Positions 39,660-48,253 of a DNA stretch of 64,000 nt are shown here, piece after piece; the stretch's first letter is position 1; the number at the start of each line of letters is the position of its first letter. Origin of the DNA: Candidatus Endomicrobiellum trichonymphae. Its GTDB lineage: Bacteria; Elusimicrobiota; Endomicrobiia; Endomicrobiales; Endomicrobiaceae. Under the pieces are notes generated by a model. It did no database searches. It was not told the DNA's origin and saw nothing but the letters and a program-made list of their open reading frames with translations. Position numbers and translations under genes: made by a program. The stretch lies in assembly GCF_002355835.1 (NCBI RefSeq), contig NZ_AP017459.1:930001-994000 (forward strand), written 5' to 3'.

Positions 39660-40562
39660 TCATTTAATGTCAGCGGCTGAAATAAATTCAAGATAATGTT
39701 TTGCACCAACTTCCTTTATCCTCATTTCAATCTCCTTTATTATCCAATCAGGCGTTGATGCTCCTGCAGTAAGACCAACGCTGTTTATATTTTTAAACCA
39801 CTTTTCTTTTATACTGCAAGCTGTTTCAATGTGGTATGTCTTTGTTTTCTCCGAGCAAATCTGTGCAAGTCTTGTAGTGTTGCCCGAATTTTTACCACCT
39901 ATTACTATCATCAAATCGACGTTTTTTGCAAGTTTTTCAGCTGCTTTTTGTCTGTCAAGAGTCGCTTTGCATATCGTATTATAAACTTTCGTTTTATAGC
40001 GTTTTTTCAAAACTTTTATAATACTGTTAAAATTTTCAGGAGTCTGCGTCGTCTGGCTTACAATATTTAAATCCCCTCTGGCTCTGAATTTCTGCGCTTC
40101 TTTTATATTTTCAACAATGATACACTTACCGCTACCGTAAGATACGAGCGCAATCACTTCAGGATGAATTTTCTCGCCAACCACTATTATTGTTTTATCT
40201 TTAGACTTTATATCCGTGCTTAACCGTTTTATAGTATTCTGAGCTCTCTTTACAAAAGGACATGCGGCATCTATTACGTTAATATTTTTATTTTCTTCAA
40301 GTTTTTTATGAAGATTACATGGTATGCCATGCGTGCGTAAAATTATAGAACCACTTTTCACCTTTTTCGGATCCTTTAAAGTTTTTATGCCTTTTTTCTC
40401 AAGCCTTTTAACTTCCTGTGGATTATGTATAACAGGTCCTAAAGTATATACTTTGCGCTCTTTGCTAGCAGTTTTTTCAGTCAAATCTATAGCTCTTCTA
40501 ACGCCAAAACAAAAACCTGCGTTTTCTGCTATTTTAACTCTTAACTTTGTCTTTAACTCCAC
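39660..40562 (-). CDS. ispH: 4-hydroxy-3-methylbut-2-enyl diphosphate reductase
   Basis: Iron-sulfur enzyme of the last MEP-pathway step, making IPP and DMAPP. 300 aa. The three cluster cysteines are in NAGFCFGVRRA (about residue 18), DAACPFVKRA (about 100) and NTICKATLDRQ (about 195). HGIP and the TQTPENF segment are also as expected. The start is GTG at 40562 with AAGGA seven bases before it; no ATG fits. It lies in the aroA-plsC-ispH-rpsA order known from other bacteria. Confidence 0.95.
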   Translation of the reverse strand: MELKTKLRVKIAENAGFCFGVRRAIDLTEKTASKERKVYTLGPVIHNPQEVKRLEKKGIKTLKDPKKVKSGSIILRTHGIPCNLHKKLEENKNINVIDAACPFVKRAQNTIKRLSTDIKSKDKTIIVVGEKIHPEVIALVSYGSGKCIIVENIKEAQKFRARGDLNIVSQTTQTPENFNSIIKVLKKRYKTKVYNTICKATLDRQKAAEKLAKNVDLMIVIGGKNSGNTTRLAQICSEKTKTYHIETACSIKEKWFKNINSVGLTAGASTPDWIIKEIEMRIKEVGAKHYLEFISAADIK

Positions 40563-40615
40563 TCACGCGTCCTTCAATCTGTTTTACTAAACACTTCTCT
40601 TAATTCTGTATTTTC

Positions 40616-41206
40616 TTACATTCCAGATATTATATCTAAAACCCTTTTTGACAGGTTTATATAATCATTTTTTACAAAGTCTTTCGGAGGATATACCGGC
40701 TTTCCGAATTTTATTTTTATTTGTTTAAACTTTAACATCATATTCGTGTTTTCTATTTTTGCAGGAATTAAAGGCACTTGAGTGTTGCACGCTATCATTC
40801 CGGCACCCGCTCTTGCTTTTCCTATTCTGCCATCTTTTGAACGCGTGCCTTCTGGAAATACCAAAAGTAAACATCCGCTTTTGAGAAGAGAAAATGCATT
40901 TCTCACTGCAGAAATATCCTGCATGCCTCTTTTAACGGGAAAAGCATTTGTCTGCTTAATTATCCAACCAAAACCAGGGATATCAAACAACTCTTTTTTT
41001 GCCATAAAATGCACAGGACGCTTTATTGCAGAACCAGTTAGCGTAGAATCAAAAAAACCTATGTGGTTAGGAGCAATAACAGCTCCACCTGATTGCGGTA
41101 TATTCTCTGCACCCTCAATATGCCATCTATAAAACAAGCTGAACATAATTCTAAACATCTGTTTACCCGCTAAGAATAAAATTGAGGATTTTTCTTTCAC
41201 CTGCAT
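40616..41206 (-). CDS. plsC: 1-acyl-glycerol-3-phosphate acyltransferase
   Basis: 196 aa membrane-associated enzyme that makes phosphatidic acid from lysophosphatidic acid. Catalytic NHIGFFD (the NHx4D motif, about residues 48-54) and the substrate-binding FPEGTRSKDG (about 119-128) are intact. A hydrophobic N-terminal segment is present. It overlaps the end of aroA by ten bases. In related clusters a cytidylate kinase gene (cmk) sits between aroA and plsC; here it is absent. Confidence 0.92.
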   Translation of the reverse strand: MQVKEKSSILFLAGKQMFRIMFSLFYRWHIEGAENIPQSGGAVIAPNHIGFFDSTLTGSAIKRPVHFMAKKELFDIPGFGWIIKQTNAFPVKRGMQDISAVRNAFSLLKSGCLLLVFPEGTRSKDGRIGKARAGAGMIACNTQVPLIPAKIENTNMMLKFKQIKIKFGKPVYPPKDFVKNDYINLSKRVLDIISGM

Positions 41207-42489
41207 ATATTATTCAGTACCTTATAAAAACCGGGGAAAGATATATCAACGCAATGCGAATCTCTGATTATGGTTTCGCCTTCTGCGATTAAAGAAGCTA
41301 TAGCCAAAGTCATAGCGATTCTGTGATCATCAAAACTATCGACAATAGTGCCAGCAAGGTTAAATTTGCTGTTTCCGTTTATAATAAATCCGTCTTCAAG
41401 AGATTCGATCTGTGCACCGAGTTTTTTAAACTGGCTCGTAACCGATTCTATTCTATCGCTTTCTTTTACCCTAAGTTCCTTAGCACCGGAAATTCTTGTA
41501 ATACCATCCGCCTGCGTTGCAATAAGTACAAAAACAGGTATTTCGTCAACCATACGAGGGACAAGAGAAGCGTCAATGTCTGCGGCTTTAAGTTTAGAAT
41601 ATTTTACAACTATATCGCATACTGGTTCCTGAGAAATTTCTCTCATATTTGCTAAAGTAATATCCGCACCCATTTGTTTTAACACTTCAATCAACCCGTC
41701 TCTAGTAGGATTGACTCCGACATTCCTTATTGTCAAATTTGAATCAGGCACAATTAAAGCTGCGGCAATAAAAAAAGCAGCCGAAGAGATATCGCCCGGA
41801 ACCGTTATGTCCTGCGCAATAAGTTTCTCCGCGGGATAAACCGTAACGAAATTGCCATTGACCGTGATATTCACTCCAAAAGCTTTTAGCATTCTTTCGC
41901 TGTGATCTCTCGATTTCACGGGCTCTTTGTAAGTTGTCGCGCCGGCGGCAAATAAACCCGCAAATAAAATCGCAGATTTTACCTGCGCAGTCGACTTGTC
42001 ACTTTCATAATTTAGCTCTTTTAAAGGATTTCTGCCCTTTATTATTAAAGGAAGCAACCCGTCATTTGATTTTATATTAGCACCCATCTGCGACAAAGGC
42101 AATATGACTCTCCGCATAGGTCTTTTTGAGAGACTGTCATCGCCAGTAATAACCGTTTCAAAATCTTGTCCGGCAAGAATGCCAGAAAGAAGCCTCGTTG
42201 TCGTACCTGAATTTCCAGCATAAATATTATATTTCCCGTTCTGTGGTTTTGCAAGTTTCAGTCCTGCTCCTTTTATGTAAAGACTGCCATTATCAATTTT
42301 AATTTCTACGCCCATTTGGCGAAACGCTTCAATTGTCCTGTTGCAATCGTCGGACGGCAGATAATCTCTGACAATGGAATTGCCCTCCGCAAGAGATGAA
42401 AGCATAACAGCTCTATGTGTTATCGATTTATCAGACGGAACTTCAATCACGCCTGAAACATAGTTAGTTTTTTTAAGTTTTATTTCCAT
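41197..42489 (-). CDS. aroA: EPSP synthase
   Basis: 5-enolpyruvylshikimate-3-phosphate synthase, 430 aa, shikimate pathway. The N-terminal VPSDKSITHRAVML (about residues 16-29) has the key lysine and arginine. NSGTTTRLLSG (about 92-102), RPMRRVILPL, the SRDHSERML region and RVKESDRIESV (about 337-347) are all present. Intact. It is transcribed in the aromatic cluster downstream of an R-M island that replaced tyrA, so its expression may now depend on the island's transcription. Confidence 0.96.
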   Translation of the reverse strand: MEIKLKKTNYVSGVIEVPSDKSITHRAVMLSSLAEGNSIVRDYLPSDDCNRTIEAFRQMGVEIKIDNGSLYIKGAGLKLAKPQNGKYNIYAGNSGTTTRLLSGILAGQDFETVITGDDSLSKRPMRRVILPLSQMGANIKSNDGLLPLIIKGRNPLKELNYESDKSTAQVKSAILFAGLFAAGATTYKEPVKSRDHSERMLKAFGVNITVNGNFVTVYPAEKLIAQDITVPGDISSAAFFIAAALIVPDSNLTIRNVGVNPTRDGLIEVLKQMGADITLANMREISQEPVCDIVVKYSKLKAADIDASLVPRMVDEIPVFVLIATQADGITRISGAKELRVKESDRIESVTSQFKKLGAQIESLEDGFIINGNSKFNLAGTIVDSFDDHRIAMTLAIASLIAEGETIIRDSHCVDISFPGFYKVLNNICR

Positions 42490-42521
42490 AATCTACCAGA
42501 ATCTCCAATCATCATTTTTTA

Positions 42522-43367
42522 TTAATCAACATATTTTAAAAAGTTTAAATATTTTTGTTCAGGCAGAACAGTTAAATAATTTGAGATAAATATTTCTCTG
42601 CCGGTCTGATTTCCAAACTCAGATACATTACGCATTCCATACTTCATATTCCAAGGGAAAATATCGGCAAAAGAGAACAAATCCCTTATATAATCGCTAT
42701 CGTCATACGTTATAAGCCATTTATGCTTACACTTTTTCATATTTTCAGCAAAACGCCTATGGTCAAAACTTTTATGTAAATTCCCGTTTTTTCCATAAAG
42801 CGCTGATTTTCTTGCCGAGAAATATGGATGATCCAAAAAGATAAAAACAGAATTACCCTCTTTTGCAAGCAGCTTTTCATAATCAAGATTTGTTATTTTT
42901 GTATTTTTAACTATTTTTTCAATATTTTTCAATCTCAATATACTGCTTTCAGTAAACCGTTCTCTAAAAGCTGCATCGCTGTAACCACCGCTTAAACTTG
43001 TACCTGAGAATGTAATACGATTGTAAACAAAAAAAGCAGCGGCTTGCTCCAAACCTGTAAAATTGCAGAGACTGTCGTTGAGAAACTCATAAAGTTTTTT
43101 TCCGTCATCATATCTTTTCTTCCATTCATAAATCTTGCCGACCAGCCTATTCATATCTTTTTGGCTGTACTGCCAAAATTCATAAAGTTCAGCATATAAA
43201 TCATTCACCCAAAAAGATTTATCGTGAAAAATTTGCTTTAAACGTATAAATGTCGATCCACCACCTAAAAACGGTTCTCTGTATTCTTTAAAATCCGGAA
43301 TAATCTTTAATATTAAATCAACAGCCCTGCTTTTGTCGCCGGGATATCTCAAGGGGCTTTTTATCAC
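42522..43367 (-). CDS. D12-class adenine-specific DNA methyltransferase
   Basis: 281 aa N6-adenine methyltransferase. The AdoMet-binding motif I appears as KSPLRYPGDKSRAV plus EPFLGGGSTFI (residues about 3-38). The catalytic motif IV, normally DPPY, reads DHPY in VFIFLDHPYFSARKS (about 153-167; codons GAT CAT CCA TAT). The remaining D12 layout (NRITFSGTSLSGGY, about 117-130) is good. It is the modification half of a type II pair: its ATG overlaps the stop of the restriction gene by four bases (ATGA). The first proline of motif IV varies in some families, but histidine is unusual and may lower activity. Confidence 0.85.
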   Translation of the reverse strand: MIKSPLRYPGDKSRAVDLILKIIPDFKEYREPFLGGGSTFIRLKQIFHDKSFWVNDLYAELYEFWQYSQKDMNRLVGKIYEWKKRYDDGKKLYEFLNDSLCNFTGLEQAAAFFVYNRITFSGTSLSGGYSDAAFRERFTESSILRLKNIEKIVKNTKITNLDYEKLLAKEGNSVFIFLDHPYFSARKSALYGKNGNLHKSFDHRRFAENMKKCKHKWLITYDDSDYIRDLFSFADIFPWNMKYGMRNVSEFGNQTGREIFISNYLTVLPEQKYLNFLKYVD

Positions 43368-44358
43368 TTTATCCCCTCTATCTGAACAATAAAGTCATTT
43401 TCTTCTGCCTCTTTAAAAATTCTCTCTACAAATTCTTTTTGTTTTTCGGATAAACTATTTGTTTTAAAACAATTATCACCATCTTTTTGCACCGACTTGG
43501 GATACAAAATCATTTTAACCAAACCATCTTTTATATCAGACGCACCCGGCAAAACTGAATTTCTACTGTGTTTACTTTCCACGAGCTTTACAATATTTTT
43601 ATTCAGCACAACCTCATCAACCGTAAAGAAATACTTGCCGCCTAAATAATTTGAAATTGTTATTTTAGCTTTTGATAATGTATTCAAACTTTCCTTAGGC
43701 TGTATCGTTTTGTATTCTCTTACTTGTGCTTTCCTTGCTTTTTCTCTTGAAAACTCCACGAAATCTTTAATATTCTTACTAATCTTATTCCTAAAAACAT
43801 CAATTCCTTTAAAACCATGAAGTTTTACTCCTGTTTTTTTCTCAATTCTTAAATAGCTGTACTTTATTTTATCTGCTATAAAATGCAAATCTGTCAATTC
43901 TTTTAAATTCCAATGCAACGCTGAACTGTGATAATCTTCTATTTCCTTTATTTTAGATATAATATAATCATTATCAAATTTTTGTTCTGCAATCTTATTT
44001 TCTAACTTCTTCGCATCTGAATAGTAAGCAAAAATCACGTAAATATCAAGCAAAGACATCATAGAAACAGTATCCCATTGCAGAAAATCCCTATCGCCGC
44101 TTTTACCCTCATCTTTCATTACCGGAATAACAGTAATTTTTTTGATATATGTATAGTATCATATATTCTTGCATACGGATATGAACGCGTTCTTTTCGGA
44201 GATACCCATTTCGAAATCGCAAACAGATTTTGTCCATCAAAAATCAAAGAGCTTGACGGAGATGAGTCTATATCAAAATTTTTCAAATTAAATTTAGTCA
44301 GATTTTTCTCAAGCGCTTTTTTGTATTTTATTCCCTTAATTTTTCCGGTTATATCCAT
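43364..44358 (-). pseudogene. Type II restriction endonuclease, one frameshift at A7
   Basis: Two frames together give about 330 aa. The first (44358-44119) starts MDITGKIKG and ends out of frame after IYDTIHISKK. The second resumes ITVIPVMKDEGKSGDRDFLQ and runs to 43364. The junction is an A7 tract (T7 at 44137-44143 on the plus strand); one more A restores a single gene. A PD-(D/E)xK-like centre is visible near the C-terminus: DEVVLNKNIVKLVESKHSR, with E-S-K. It forms one unit with the methyltransferase that follows. The break may be true decay, rare transcriptional slippage or a sequencing error. Confidence 0.75.
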
Positions 44359-44385
44359 AACTTTTACGCAATTCTTTTTAGAGAG

Positions 44386-44466
44386 TTAAAAGCTGCAGTT
44401 TTTCTTTAAAGCTAACCCTAAAGAAGCGCCCATCTGTCCCAATCCCACAATACACACTTTCAGCAT
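44386..44466 (-). pseudogene. tyrA: Prephenate dehydrogenase, only the first 26 codons left
   Basis: The ATG at 44466 overlaps the aroF stop (TGATG) and reads MLKVCIVGLGQMGASLGLAL followed by KKNCSF and TAA. VGLGQMGASLGLAL is the Rossmann GxGxxG start of TyrA. Everything after it is gone and the R-M pair begins 28 bases on. The expected neighbour aroA follows the island. Confidence 0.85.
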
Positions 44467-45488
44467 CAATCCAACAGCTCCCTTCCAACAGCTTTCGCCA
44501 CCAGGTCAAGTTCTTTCATCAAATTCCTAAACTGCTCAGGCAGCAAACTCTGCGGACCATCTGAAAGCGCTTCCTCCGGACGAGGATGCACCTCTATTAT
44601 TATCCCATCTGCTCCTACCGCTATACTCGCCTTCGCCATCGTTCCTACATGTTCTCTTATTCCTATCCCGTGCGAAGGATCCAAAACTACAGGCAGATGT
44701 GTAAACTTTTTCAGCACAGGCACCGCATTTAAATCCATCGTAAATCTTGTTGAATCCTCAAATGTCCTTATTCCTCTCTCGCACAATATTACATCATAGT
44801 TCCCCTGTGAAAGAATATATTCAGCAGACAGCAATAACTCTTTTACTGTCGCTGCCATCCCTCTCTTCAAAAGCACAGGTTTTTTCTGCTTTCCTGCCGC
44901 CTTTAACAAATCGTAGTTCTGCATATTCCTTGCGCCTATCTGTATAATATCACAATACTTTGACAATAACTCTACCTGATCCACCGTCATCGCTTCGCTT
45001 ATCGTAGGCATATGCAGCTTTTCCCCTGCCTCTTCCATATATTTCAATCCTTCCTCTCCCAGCCCCTGAAAAGCATAAGGCGAACTCCTCGGCTTAAACG
45101 CTCCCCCTCGGAGTATCGTCCCTCCCGCCTCTTTAACTATCTTTCCCGTATCATTCAGCAAATCCCTGCTCTCTATCGCACACGGACCTGCCATAACATG
45201 TATCTTCTTCCCTCCTATATCCACATTCCTGCTCACCTTAATCACCGTATTTTCTCTCTTGAACTCTCTCGATGCAAGTTTATACGGCTTTTGTATTTCA
45301 TTTACATGTTCAACCACATCCATCGCTTCAAAAACTTCCTTGTATTTCTCCGCACTGTCTCCTATCATCCCTATTATCGTAATATCTTCTCCCTTCGAAA
45401 CGTGAGGCTTATACCCAAGCCCTTTTACCTTTTCTGTCACCGCTGTTATTTCTTTCTGTTTTGCTCCTTTCCTCAATGTTATTATCAT
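44466..45488 (-). CDS. aroF: DAHP synthase (type I-beta, with regulatory N-domain)
   Basis: First step of the shikimate pathway: phosphoenolpyruvate plus erythrose 4-phosphate. 340 aa. An N-terminal ferredoxin-like regulatory domain (residues about 1-70) precedes the KDSA/DAHPS barrel with AGPCAIESRD (about 101-110), RGGAFKPRSSPYAFQGLG (about 126-143), IQIGARNMQNYDLL (about 186-199), LLKRGM and DPSHGIG. All are intact. A G-rich ribosome site (AGGTGAGGGG) precedes the ATG. Codon use in this gene and in hisC and pheA is more purine- and G-rich than in neighbours. Confidence 0.95.
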   Translation of the reverse strand: MIITLRKGAKQKEITAVTEKVKGLGYKPHVSKGEDITIIGMIGDSAEKYKEVFEAMDVVEHVNEIQKPYKLASREFKRENTVIKVSRNVDIGGKKIHVMAGPCAIESRDLLNDTGKIVKEAGGTILRGGAFKPRSSPYAFQGLGEEGLKYMEEAGEKLHMPTISEAMTVDQVELLSKYCDIIQIGARNMQNYDLLKAAGKQKKPVLLKRGMAATVKELLLSAEYILSQGNYDVILCERGIRTFEDSTRFTMDLNAVPVLKKFTHLPVVLDPSHGIGIREHVGTMAKASIAVGADGIIIEVHPRPEEALSDGPQSLLPEQFRNLMKELDLVAKAVGRELLD

Positions 45489-45529
45489 ATCCCCTCACCT
45501 TTATTGTGTTTTCTTTCTCTTGCCGATTT

Positions 45530-46663
45530 TTACTTATTCTTACCCCTGCCAAATATCTTCTTTAATTTATCTATAAACAACTCGTTCTCCTCGCTCAACC
45601 CAATTGTCACTCTCGCCCAATCCGTAAGCTCGTATTCATCCAGCGCCCTTATTATCACTCCCTCTTTTACAAGCGCATCAAATAATTCTTTCCCTTTATA
45701 TGGAAATGATTTAAAAAGAATAAAATTCCCAGCCGATTTTATATATTCTATTTTTAGATCCCTGAATTCTTTATATAAGTATTCTTTCCCTTCCTTGACA
45801 AGTTTCAGACTTTTAGTAACCTGCTCCTTATCCCCTATTGCCGCTGTCCCTCCTATCTGCGCCAAACGATTAACGTTAAAAGGAGGCCGTGTTCTTTCAA
45901 TATAATCTACTATCTCCTCGCTCGCAAAACCATAAGCTACTCTCAATCCGGCAAGTCCGTATATCTTTGAAAAAGTCCTAAATATTATCAGATTTGGATT
46001 CTCTTTTAAAAAATCAAGCCCGTCGGGATAATCTTCATCTAAAGACGCATATTCAAAATATGCTTCGTCAAGCACAACAATTGGCTTAAGTCCTGCTTTA
46101 TTTAAAGGAATTTCTTTCAAAAACTTACAAAGTTCCTCTTTAGTATTATATGTCCCGGTAGGATTATTAGGATTTGTCACAAAAATCGCTTTTGTCTTTT
46201 CCGTACATGCTTTAGCCATAGCAGTTAAATCATGCTTAAATCCCTCTTTCATCGCAACTACTACCGCTTTTGAACCCATTAATTTTGCCGCCATTTCATA
46301 CCTTATAAACGAATGTTTCGAAATTACTATCTCTTCTTCCTTATTAAAAAATAATTTAGCTATCAGCTCTATTATCTCATCTCCTCCAGCTCCGATAAAA
46401 ATATTCCTTATCCCCAATCTGTAATGTTCAGACAAGCCCTTTTTAAGCGCATAGGAATTTGAATCAGGATAATAAAATATCTCTTTTAAATTTTCTTTTA
46501 TCGCTTCAATCGCTTTCTTTGAAGCTCCCAGCGGATTCTCGTTCGACGCAAGTTTTATAACCGATTTCAGTCCCATTTCTCTTTTTATCGTCTCTATCGG
46601 CTTCCCAGCAACATAAGGCTTAAATCCTTCGCACTCTTTTCTAATAAGTTTTGTTATATCCAT
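45530..46663 (-). CDS. hisC: Histidinol-phosphate/aromatic aminotransferase
   Basis: 377 aa fold type I PLP aminotransferase. SNENPLGASKKA (about residues 40-51), VTNPNNPTGTYN (about 158-169), VLDEAYFEYA and the PLP lysine in FRTFSKIYGLAGLRVAYG (about 231-248) are present. By sequence it is of the HisC type. By position between pheA and aroF it may mainly transaminate prephenate, phenylpyruvate or hydroxyphenylpyruvate. No other his gene is in the window, so the function in aromatic synthesis is at least as likely. Confidence 0.88.
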   Translation of the reverse strand: MDITKLIRKECEGFKPYVAGKPIETIKREMGLKSVIKLASNENPLGASKKAIEAIKENLKEIFYYPDSNSYALKKGLSEHYRLGIRNIFIGAGGDEIIELIAKLFFNKEEEIVISKHSFIRYEMAAKLMGSKAVVVAMKEGFKHDLTAMAKACTEKTKAIFVTNPNNPTGTYNTKEELCKFLKEIPLNKAGLKPIVVLDEAYFEYASLDEDYPDGLDFLKENPNLIIFRTFSKIYGLAGLRVAYGFASEEIVDYIERTRPPFNVNRLAQIGGTAAIGDKEQVTKSLKLVKEGKEYLYKEFRDLKIEYIKSAGNFILFKSFPYKGKELFDALVKEGVIIRALDEYELTDWARVTIGLSEENELFIDKLKKIFGRGKNK

Positions 46664-46871
46664 TATTTACTCTTTTCAATCACTTTCTTTTAACATATCC
46701 TTAAAAACGGTCTTCCACTTATTATCCCCTATAATACAAACTGCCTTTCCTTTCTTTGTTGCGTTTTGCAACCTGACCGCGCTGGAGGTGGTATTATTTG
46801 ATATTTATTCTTTTTTTCTTTATTTTGCACAGGCGGAAAATAACATTTATTCTATTTCAATTCTACGCACT

Positions 46872-47951
46872 TTACGCTTTTTGATAACTGCCTAAACTCT
46901 TCACAAAAACACAGCTGCGTTTTAAACTCTCTATCGTCTTCACTATATTTTCATCCTCAACATGCCCTCTTAAATCAACAAAAAACATATACTCCCACGC
47001 TTTCTTCTTCGTAGGACGAGATTCTATCTTTGCTAAATTTACTCCATTCCTGTTAAAAATTCCCAGTATATTGCACAGCTCTCCTACTTTATCCTTTACT
47101 GTAAAAACCAAACTCGTCTTATCTTTCCCGCTCGCCTTTGTCAATATTTTCCCTATAACAAAAAATCTAGTGAAATTTTCCCTGCTGTCCTGTATCCCTT
47201 TATGCAATATATACAAATCATATATCTTCGCCGACGCCTCTCCTGCTATCGCTGCCGCAAAATCTTCTTTCACCACTTTCTTCGCCGCTTCCGCCGTCGA
47301 TGATACAGGTATCAATTCCGCTTCCGGATAATTCCTCAGCGTCCAATTCCTGCACTGCGCCAATGCATGCTCATGCGAATATATCCTCAATATCTTACTC
47401 TTCCTATCTTTTACTAGAAAACACTGCTCTATCTTCAAACTTATCTCCGCACATATTTTAAGCTCCGTCTCCACAAGCATATCTAGCGTCATATTCACCG
47501 AACCCTCATTCGAATTCTCTACCGGCACTACTCCAAAATCCACCCGTCCGCTCTCAACTTCTGTCAACACTTCCCTAGGACTTGTAACCGGAATAAAATA
47601 TCCTGACGACCCGAAATTCTTTATCGCTGCCTGATGCGTAAACGTCGCCCACGGTCCTAAAAATGCTATCTTTGTCGGACTTTCCAAATTCCTACACGCA
47701 CTTATTATTTCCGTATATATATTCTTCAGCGCTTCCTCCCCCAAAATACTCTTAGATGAGATTACATTCTTCAGAACTTCTTTCTCCCTCGACGGCACAT
47801 AAACCGCTCCCTCTCCTTCTTTATACCCTCTGCCCTTTGCTTTACCCACTTCTAACGCAAGCTCCGCCCTTCTATTTATAAGTCTTGCTATTTCTTTATC
47901 AACTTTATCTATCCTCTTCCTTGCACTCTGTAATTGTATCTTTGACGCCAT
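46872..47951 (-). CDS. pheA: Chorismate mutase / prephenate dehydratase (P-protein)
   Basis: Bifunctional phenylalanine enzyme of 359 aa. AroQ-type chorismate mutase domain (residues about 1-90; RKRIDKVDKEIARLINRRAE). Prephenate dehydratase (about 93-270) with FLGPWATFTHQAA, VPVENSNEGSVNMTLDML and a DNFTRF-like SRENFTRFFVIG. The ACT domain follows (about 275-355), where ESRPTKKKAWEYMFFVDL is the phenylalanine-binding region. Intact and probably feedback-inhibited. It heads the minus-strand aromatic cluster. Its ribosome site lies in an unusual run of nine G. Confidence 0.95.
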   Translation of the reverse strand: MASKIQLQSARKRIDKVDKEIARLINRRAELALEVGKAKGRGYKEGEGAVYVPSREKEVLKNVISSKSILGEEALKNIYTEIISACRNLESPTKIAFLGPWATFTHQAAIKNFGSSGYFIPVTSPREVLTEVESGRVDFGVVPVENSNEGSVNMTLDMLVETELKICAEISLKIEQCFLVKDRKSKILRIYSHEHALAQCRNWTLRNYPEAELIPVSSTAEAAKKVVKEDFAAAIAGEASAKIYDLYILHKGIQDSRENFTRFFVIGKILTKASGKDKTSLVFTVKDKVGELCNILGIFNRNGVNLAKIESRPTKKKAWEYMFFVDLRGHVEDENIVKTIESLKRSCVFVKSLGSYQKA

Positions 47952-47955
47952 TTAT

Positions 47956-47964
47956 CCCCCCCCC
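47956..47964 (-). promoter_or_regulatory. pheA: G9 tract as ribosome site of pheA
   Basis: On the minus strand GGGGTGGGGGGGGG, then ATAA and the pheA ATG at 47951. A homopolymer of nine G stands where the Shine-Dalgarno sequence belongs. Length changes here would alter spacing. Bases 47965-48253 upstream hold no recognisable gene, only a broken-looking minus-strand frame. Confidence 0.55.
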
Positions 47965-48253
47965 ACCCCTTACCTCTTAAAATCTAACCCTTTTTCTATC
48001 CTTATCCTTATTTTCCCCTCTATAATATTTATATAAATATATTTACCCCTCTTTATTCAAAATTACCAACTGCGGAAAATCTATTTGTTTTTTCACTCTT
48101 CTATTGCAGTTGCAGTTCACGTTAAAAACATTAAAAAATATTTTATTGCTAAGTACATCTCCGCAACCTGTTTTTATACGCGCTGACATAACAAAATAAT
48201 GAGGTTTCAGGCATTTCAAATTGTTCACAATCAATCGTAAATTCAAAAATACG

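Noticed and set aside
45012-45905. Long plus-strand frame of 297 codons opposite aroF and hisC
   Set aside because: Translation is low-complexity S, L, F and P with no motif; it arises from the pyrimidine-rich antisense strand of two solid genes.
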